64,000 nucleotides of DNA from Zygaena filipendulae (lineage: Eukaryota > Arthropoda > Insecta > Lepidoptera > Zygaenidae). Of this stretch, positions 23,001 to 32,000 are shown piece after piece. The notes under the pieces were generated by a model, which saw nothing but the letters and a program-made list of their open reading frames with translations, was not told where the DNA came from and did not search any database. The position numbers and the translations under genes were made by a program. The stretch is taken from the NCBI GenBank assembly GCA_907165275.2, contig OU015662.1, forward strand, positions 2,115,501 through 2,179,500, given 5' to 3'. The first letter of the stretch is position 1. Each line of letters begins with the position of its first letter.

Positions 23001-26000
23001 AATGATTAGGTCGAAAATGACCACTTTCTTTAAATGTCCACTTTCCTAAAACGTCGACATTTCTAAAACGACTTACTTGTTTTTCCTAAAGTGACTACTT
23101 TCCTAAGATGTAGGCCGCTTCCATAAAGTTACTTGACCCAGACCAAAAGACTGTTTCTAAAAGTCTGACTTTATACTATACCTACTTAGGTACCCACAGG
23201 GGTTTTTGGAAAAAATAAATCCTACTAATATTATAAACGCGAAAGTTTGTAAGTATGTATGGATGGATGGATGGATGTTTGTTACTCTTTCACGGAAAAA
23301 CTACTGGATGGATTTAAATGAAACTTTACAATAATATAGCTTATAGACCAGATTAACACATAGGGTACCTACTTTTTATCCCGGAATTCCCGCGGGAACT
23401 CTGAAATTATCGCGGGTGAAACCGCGGGGCACAACTGGTAAATACTAAAAATGTGCACAATTAAAATTAGACCTTATTTTTTTTTTATTTGGATTTCTAT
23501 GATCCAAACCCGTTTGAGGTTACTTGGGTGCAAAATATAGAACTCACACATTGAGTAATGTTTCATGTTTCTTCGCTCACCGTTTTACACAGTCATATTC
23601 TGTTTGCTCTCTTGTGACATAGTGTAGGTAATGTACTACCGCTTTATTGACGTTAATTACCAATTAGTTCAGAAGTTAACCTTATAAACCTACCCTACTA
23701 GAACGAGAGAGTACTTATACTGTAGAGTCGTTGACCTAATTTTCTGAAGTAGCGATTGTTTTATACACAAAGGAAGACGCCTGTCAAATCGTATTGAATA
23801 TAAACAAGCAAGGTAGAGATCCCTACCTATATAATTGGGTATTCTCCGAGGTATGAAAATCAAAATTCTAATTAGTCCGTCAGTTAGAAAATAAAAAAAT
23901 AATAGACATGTATTTTTTGCTTTTTCAATTTAATGAAAATGAATATAGATAAAGCGCATTAAAGTTTAGGGTGGGGGGCTCGTGACGTCAATATTCATAT
24001 TATAAGCGCCATACAAACCGCACCGAATTGTGACGTCACGCGAAATTTCAACTCAATGTATCTCTGTTATTTTTTGATTACGTAAAAAAAGAAAAAATAC
24101 GTGTCCAATATTTTTTACTAATCTACACGACGGACTAAAAAAAATGTATTATATCCTCCACCGTGCCGCGTCTGTCCGTCTGTTCGCTATTACCTCAAAA
24201 ACCACTGAACGGATTTTCATGCGATTTTCACCAATATATAATAAATATTTTTTTTAATTGAGTCAAGAGGAAGGTTCATACCTATAGGTAGTTTATTTTG
24301 GAATTCCCACGGGAACTCTAAAATTACCGCAGGTGAAACCGCAGTAGTTAGCCAGTTAAAATAAACCTATTTACCTCCCCAAGTCTAATTAGGTCATCTA
24401 GTCCAAGAGCTAAGGTAGGAAATCACAATTAATATTATGTATTTTTATTACAAGACATTTAACTGAACAGAAAAACGTACAAACTGAATGTAATTATGAT
24501 ACGTAAATTAAAGATGGAAAATGTGCACAAAAATAAAGTACAAAATTCATGGTTCAATACTGTCAGTGTCAATCACCTCTGAATATTGTTATCTAATTTG
24601 AAAATTTAAAAGCATAGGTCTAAGAGAGCAGTTAAAAATATTTTTCATTACTCATACTCGGAAAGTAGGTCTGAAGTTGCCTGAGAAGCGGGTTGAAAGT
24701 AACCCTTTTCAGCCCTAGGGAGAATCGCTTTCAACTGACAGCTGGATACTGCAGAAACTCAAGTTTTTTTTTTATGTCATAGGGGCATACTTACTGGCCA
24801 GTAGCACACCTAATGGTTGATTTATGTAAAATAAAATTCACTCATTTTTTTCTTTAGCTAATTCCTATTTTTATTTTGACTTTCCTTGCATTCGTAATGA
24901 AAAGCACAGTGTTACCCTCGGGAGAAAGACTTATTTAGTCCCTCAATCTATTGCCGTCTCGGGATTAAATATGTTACTTCCACCCCTAGGATAACAATGT
25001 ACTATTACACCCATTTATTTTTCACTCTACCTCCTAGACTATTGGCCAGGAAAATTTCAGATAATTCACATTCGACCTTTCACCTGAGCTGCGGTTCGAT
25101 TCCGAACATCTTTCAGACACAATAAAGCAAAATTTACGGCTTTTAGGGTCGTTTTTATCCCATAATGTATAAAGAACGTTCGTTCGCTCGTTTATATAGG
25201 ACTAGTTGTGCCCCGCGGTTTCACCCGCGTGAGTTTCAGAATTCCCACAGGAACTCCAAAGTAGCCAAATTTACTTCTTATAACATCAAAATCAGTCCAA
25301 CCGTTTCGGAGATTCAGCCGCGTGAGTTTCGGAATTCCCGCAGGAACTCAAAAACTTCTTTCATATTCTTCCTCTCCTTACAATAACAAATACAAAAAAA
25401 AGTATTAGCGAAATTGTTCCATTCCTTCACGCGTGGTGCCGTGACCAAGGGAAATATGGATTTTTTTTTATATATGTATAATTATATAGATGTAACAAAT
25501 GTTTCGAACTCCTTGGTTTCGACCTTATCTTACATAACTTGTTTGTTTCGAAGGCCACAAACAAATGAGACATTATAACTATTTATATACTTACATAAAC
25601 ATAAAAATAGTATGAGAAATGAGAAGATTGATATTTATATTGAGACTAGCTGTCCCCCGCGCTTTCACTCGCGGAAATTTCGGATTTCCCGCGAGAACTC
25701 CGGGATAAAAAGTACCCTATATCCTTTTTTGTACCCCTGACAACGTGTATGCAAAATTGAATGGTGATCGGTCCAGCCGTTCACGCGCGATGTCCTGACC
25801 AAGGGAAATAGGCATTCATATTTATATACATACTAGCTGTCCCCCGCGATTTCATCCGCAGTAATTTCGGAGTTCCCGCGGGAATTCCGGGATAAAAACT
25901 ATCCTATCTTTTAAGTTGGACCATATTATAAATGGTTACAAAATTTTATCAAAATCCGTTTAGTAGTTTCGGAGTCCATCGCGGACAAACAACGTGACAC

Positions 26001-29000
26001 GTGATTTATATATATTAGATTAAGATAAAATATAGATTTAACATGTACTTCCCCGCGGTTTTAACCGCGTTAATTTCGGAGATCCCGCGGGAATCGGGAT
26101 TGTCACTTTCGTAAACAACCTGAGTGTAATCAAATAAGGCTGTGATACTTTATAATAGTAGTAGTACTTTATAATATAAGTAGTTTCATCTACCTGCTTT
26201 CATAATGAACTGAGTACAATTCTGTTCTTTGGATGAAATAATCCCTACTTATGATTGATTATGTAAAGCTATGGAATAGGACGTCTGTTTGTCTGCACTA
26301 GACATGTTAATTAACGTTATGTCCGAACAAAGAGTTCATCTCCTGCATAACCTACTGGAATTAAATAACAAATACCTATGATAATAAATATCTACCTTTC
26401 TATAATAATACAAGAAGTTACTATAATAAGAGAGGTTTTTAGGTGTTATTGGTAGAGATAACATTGATAAGTGATTGTTAGGTACGTATACATAATATGA
26501 GCTTTGATATCTAGGTCGAAAAACTAAAACAAAAGTTAACTCTGAAGAAACCCTGTCATTATGGATCTATAATACAAATTGAACTATGAAAATACATATC
26601 AATGAGGCTTTTGAATAATATTTGGACGCAGATAAGCAATAACATGTTAACCCACAAACTTAAGTTATTGATTCAGAACGATTTATTGAGAGTTAGGGAA
26701 CATTTTTTTATTATGTGTTTACCTTATTACATTGCTTAAATATGTAACTAAATATTTAAAATAAACATTTTTGACACAAAATGGTGCTAAACTTTTAAAA
26801 CACGATTTACTCAAAATTTCTCCAGTGTGGCTTCACACATTATTGCTTATCTATGTCCATTTAATTGTATTTGATTGAATATCAAAATATAGAATAAAAA
26901 CTTCTGTAAAGCAAATTGTGATCAAAGAAAAATATCTTAAACGTGTCTGTTCCATTGATGGTCTGTTCCCAGTATTTTCGTCCAAAAGAAATTATCTAAC
27001 TAGCAAAAAAGGCACTCTACTAGCAAAAGACAAAAGTCATTAAATAAAGTGCGAAGGGTAAATTAAATTTGTTTTAAACGATTTATGGAATGGCATTTCT
27101 GATATAGAAGTGCTCACTGGAGCAATTTTTATCGACGTTGCAGATCTATTCGTATAAAAAAACTTCCTTCGATGAATTCCTTCCTTCCTACATAACTCAA
27201 GTATATATGAGTCTTATAAACTTTTAGCAACATGCTGAGTATATTCAATCTACTAACATCTTCATACTCTCGACACAGGGCTTCTGAATTCAGAGCATAA
27301 ACTTTAGCTGGGTGGTAGATATTGTTTTGTAGCTACAATATTTCCATATATTATAATACTAGCTGTTCCTCGCGATTTCACCCGCGTTAATTTCGGAGTT
27401 CCTGCGGGAATTCTGGGACAAAAAGTACCCTCTGTACCCCTGACAACGTGTATGCAAAATTTCATGATGATCGCTTGAGCCGTTGAGGCGTGAAAGCGTA
27501 ACAAACAAACAAACTCACTTTTACATTTATAATACTAAGGAGTACCGTATTAAAGCTTTCTAAAACCAACTTGAAAAAGGTGGAAGTTCTCAATATCTTC
27601 AAAATTGTTAATCGATTTTAATGGCTTTTGTATGAAAGAATTTTGACATTCAATTTGGTCAAGGTCTTCGATTTCGGTGATTTAATTTAATTTTGATTCC
27701 CCAAAAAATTACAGCAAATCTCCCGCAAATTATAATTGGTTTAAAAGGACTTAAACCACTTGAAAAAACAAATTAAGTACCCACCTATGTAATTGTAAAA
27801 ACAGAAACAAAAACGAATTATGTAATTGTTATTGCAGGTATCCGTCATGTCCAGGATGATACCATCCCCTGACTGGTTCATCGGTGTCGACAGTTTCGAC
27901 CTTTGTGTGGACGGAAATTGGCTGGACAGCATCACCATAGAGGTAGAGAGTTAGATATCCCAAGCATAAACAAAAGAATCGTCCATTTCCATTTCCATAA
28001 TTTATTGGATACTCGAAATCTGTCAATAATTTTGAGAAGGAAAAGAAGAAGGAATTCTTTCATCTATAGGAAACTGCAACGTTTGTGATTGATACAGGAT
28101 ATAGGTACTTCATAGGCGTATATAGGGGGGAGCCGGGTGGGCCGTGCCCACCCCAGGATGGTCTAGTGCCCACCCCAGGATCTAATGATTCGAAATTCTT
28201 TATTACTGATAACTAACTTCAGAAGGCTCTTCCAAATAGACTTAACATTTAAAAGTTTGCACCCGCGACCCCCCGCATATTATTATTTACTAGCTGTACC
28301 CCGCGGTTTCACCCGCGCGAAAGGTTTTTATACAACAACTTTTTTCCCTGACATCCGACTTCAATGAAACAAAGCCTATATGTAGCTCCAGGCTAAGCTT
28401 AATCTACCTGTGAAAAACCGCATGACAATCTGTTCAGTAGATTCGGAGATTATCGCGAACAGACAGACAGAAAGATAGACAGACAGACAGACAGAAAAGA
28501 ATTTTAAAAACATTTTTTTTGTGCCTGTTTACTCTTCTTTTATCACCCCTCTCATTTTTAGGTAAAAATATTCAATGTACAGAATCGAGGATTCTACTCT
28601 TTATTATAGTATAGATTTTTCAACGAAGCTTGTGTTTTTAGTACCACCTACAGAATTTCGCATCGGCCATAACATGTCAGGGGCCAGGCCCCGCCTGAAA
28701 AATAACCCTAGATACGCCAATGAGGTATTTTTAATTTTTTAACGAAGAGTTCTCACGGGAATCTCAAGGTTCACATGCCTGCCTACCGCTGGGAACAGCT
28801 ATAGTCTATTATGAAGTGACTGTTCTACTTAGTTTTGATGTTGTCCCCAGGTGGATCCACTAGATGCTGGCACAGACAACGGTTTTACCTTCACGGCACC
28901 AAACTGGCCCACGGCACCTCAAGGTGTGGCTTATAGAATCACTTCCAAGTACCCGTCACATCCAGCCGGGTCGTTCTTCTATCCACACCTGAGAAGACTG

Positions 29001-32000
29001 CCTCCGATCGCAACTTTCCAGTTTATTAAAGTGAGTACCAGTGGGATCAAGGGGAGTCGATTTTCCTCTAACTACTTAATTCTGAGGTAAAAAATATACT
29101 TGTTTCGTAGAAACCAAGCTTGAAGCAACCTGGGATAAACTAGAGTCAGATCGGATCTCTGACTATGAACACAAAATTGTGGTGGAATCAATCTAGCAAT
29201 CAGTCTCACTCCAAAAACTTACCCGAAACTGTTATTAAATGTTGTGAAATGCTACTATATTTTCTATTTTGATTGGGACTGGAGTGGGAGTAGATAGGTG
29301 TCGTCAGCTCTTCTACTATGGTAATACTATAAATGACTCAATTTTATTTTGACTGCAATTTTATTAAGATCAAAACGAGCCGCACTTAAAGGTCAAGTCT
29401 AAATAAAATTATACGAGTTTGAAATTGTCAACTTTTTCTCCGAAAACAGCTTCGAGAATACGAGCTGTCGGAAGTGTTTCACCGAACAAGTGACGATCAA
29501 AGATACGACGTTCTACAACTGGACAAACTCAGTCACAACAACATAGATGTACTGGACGGAAACCGAGCCTTGTCCATAGCCGAAGAGGTGGAGAGGTCGG
29601 AGCAAGCGCCGAGGATTTACTCCCAGGGCTCGTACACGACACCCGACGGAGCCTACTCTTATTATTCAGTGTAAGTATTGGTTTCTACATATTTTATAGC
29701 AAAATCCCGACCTGTTTCGTATTAGCATAATGTATTCATTGAATTTTTGTTTTTTTCAATCTTTCGGAGTAAACCGAACGCGCCGGCTCGTGTTTTGTCG
29801 ATTATTCATTTCATATTTTTTTATTATTACCTGCCTGATAATATTAAAAAAATATGGAATATCATATCGGTAGCAAATAGCAATATTTAGTTTGAAATGA
29901 CACGTCTAGTATGTATGTATTTATTGTGCCAACAAATATCGGATTAAGGTAGGTACATAATATATTAATAATTCTGTGACCTAAAATAGTACATTGTTAT
30001 CCTAGGGGTGAAAGTAACTTATTTAGTGCCGAGACGGGGTTTGGCGACGCCAATACGCCAATAGATCGAGGGACTAAATAAGTCTTTCTCCCGAGGATAA
30101 CACTGTGCTTTTCATTACGAATGCAAGGAAAGTCAAAATAAAAATAGGAATTAGCTAAAGAAAAAAATGAGTGAATTTTATTTTACATAAATCAACCATT
30201 AGGTGTGCTACTGGGCAGTAAGTATGCCCCCTATGACATAAAAAAAAACTTGAGTTTCTGCAGTATCCAGCTGTCAGTTGAAAGCGATTCTTCCTAGGGC
30301 TGAAAAGTGTTACTTTCAACCCGCTTCTCAGGCAACTTCAGACCTATTTTCCGAGTATGAGTAATGAAAAGGTGGTTTACTCACCTATTGATACGTTGAC
30401 TCATTTATTGATACGTGGAGAGAATTATTAACAAGTATCATTAGGTGCGATTAGAAGTACCTACCTAAAATTAACAAAGTAGGTTCTAAAGACAAAATAT
30501 CTGCCACTAGTAACCACTTCCTGTTTGCAAAAGATTATTTAAAAGATTATTTATGAACTAAAAACTAAAAAATTGTAATAAAAATAGGTCACGTAGTACC
30601 AATAGATTAGATTTATTTCACTTTTACAAAAAAGATTAGGTAATATACATAAAACTTGAGTGAAGGTGATCGTCAGATAATAATAATAATAATTAATAAA
30701 ATGCAATAAATGAATTCATTAAAAAGTGTAACACTAGTTACAGTACCGAAAAATAAATGAATAATAATAATAAATTTGTATAATAAATATGTATTAAATT
30801 TGTAACAATACAAATAAATAATTTTGTAATATTATTAAATTGTCAATAGAGTTTAATATGTTCTATTCAAGTATTCACTTATAGAGTAAAATTCATTATC
30901 CAATAAAAAGTTTTTTAGGTATGTTTCCTAATCACGGTACCGGTGTTACTGTAGGATAAACGCATCGGCGAGTACGACGCAAGAGCCGCGCTCGGCGAAC
31001 GAGCTGCCGACGTCGGGGCCCACTCCCGGCGAGAGGTCGGCGATGCGCAGCCTGGCGCGCCGCTACCGGGCCCGCAGGCGACGCAAGCTGCGCACCGACA
31101 ACGCCGACCCCGCCGAGCGGAGGAAGCGAAAAAGAGCTAGTAAGCCATTTAAAAAGAAAAAATGACTTTTTTTTTCACTCTACTAATTCAAAAATAAATA
31201 AAAAAAAGCGAGCGCAATGAGAAAAAAACAATATAATCTATACTCCTATACTAATATTATAAAGAGCAAAAGTTTGTGAGTTTGTGACGTTGTAGGGGTA
31301 ATATCTGGATCTGTTGAACAGATTTTGAAAATTCTTTCACTTATAGGAAGCTACAGTAGTCCTGAGTGTCATAGGGTACTTTTTATTCTGGAATTCCCGC
31401 GGGAACTCCGAATTTCCCGCGGGTAAAACCACGGGGAACAGCTATCTCTGGATGTACTGAACCAATTTTGGAAATTCTTTCACTCATAGGAAGCCACAGT
31501 GATTTTGAGTGACATGGGGTACTTTTTTATCCTCAATTCCCGCGGGAACTCCGAAATTACCGCGGGTGAAACCGCGGGGGTCAGCTAGTATATTATATAC
31601 TCACTCCATAGTATAGTTTTCCTTTTTTGGTTTGAATTTAGAACGCTGAGAATAGGCTAGTTTCCTAAATTTTCTTTTTTAGTCCGTTTTGTAGATTATT
31701 AAAAAATATTGGACACGTATTTTTTTTATTTTTTATGTAACCAAAAAATAACGGAGATATATCAGGTCGAAATTTCGCATGACGTCACGCCTCGCTACAG
31801 TTTGTTCGCACGTTATAGCGATTCCATTATTTTAAAAAAGCAAAAAATACGTGTCTTTTATTTTTTTATTATCTAACTGACGGACTAAATAGAATTTTGA
31901 TTTTTTTACCCAGGAAACTAGCCTATTGGTACATTACACCTGTCTCCTTAGCCAAATCGACAATCTTTAATCGTTTTCGCTTTAGAAAACTAAGGAACTT

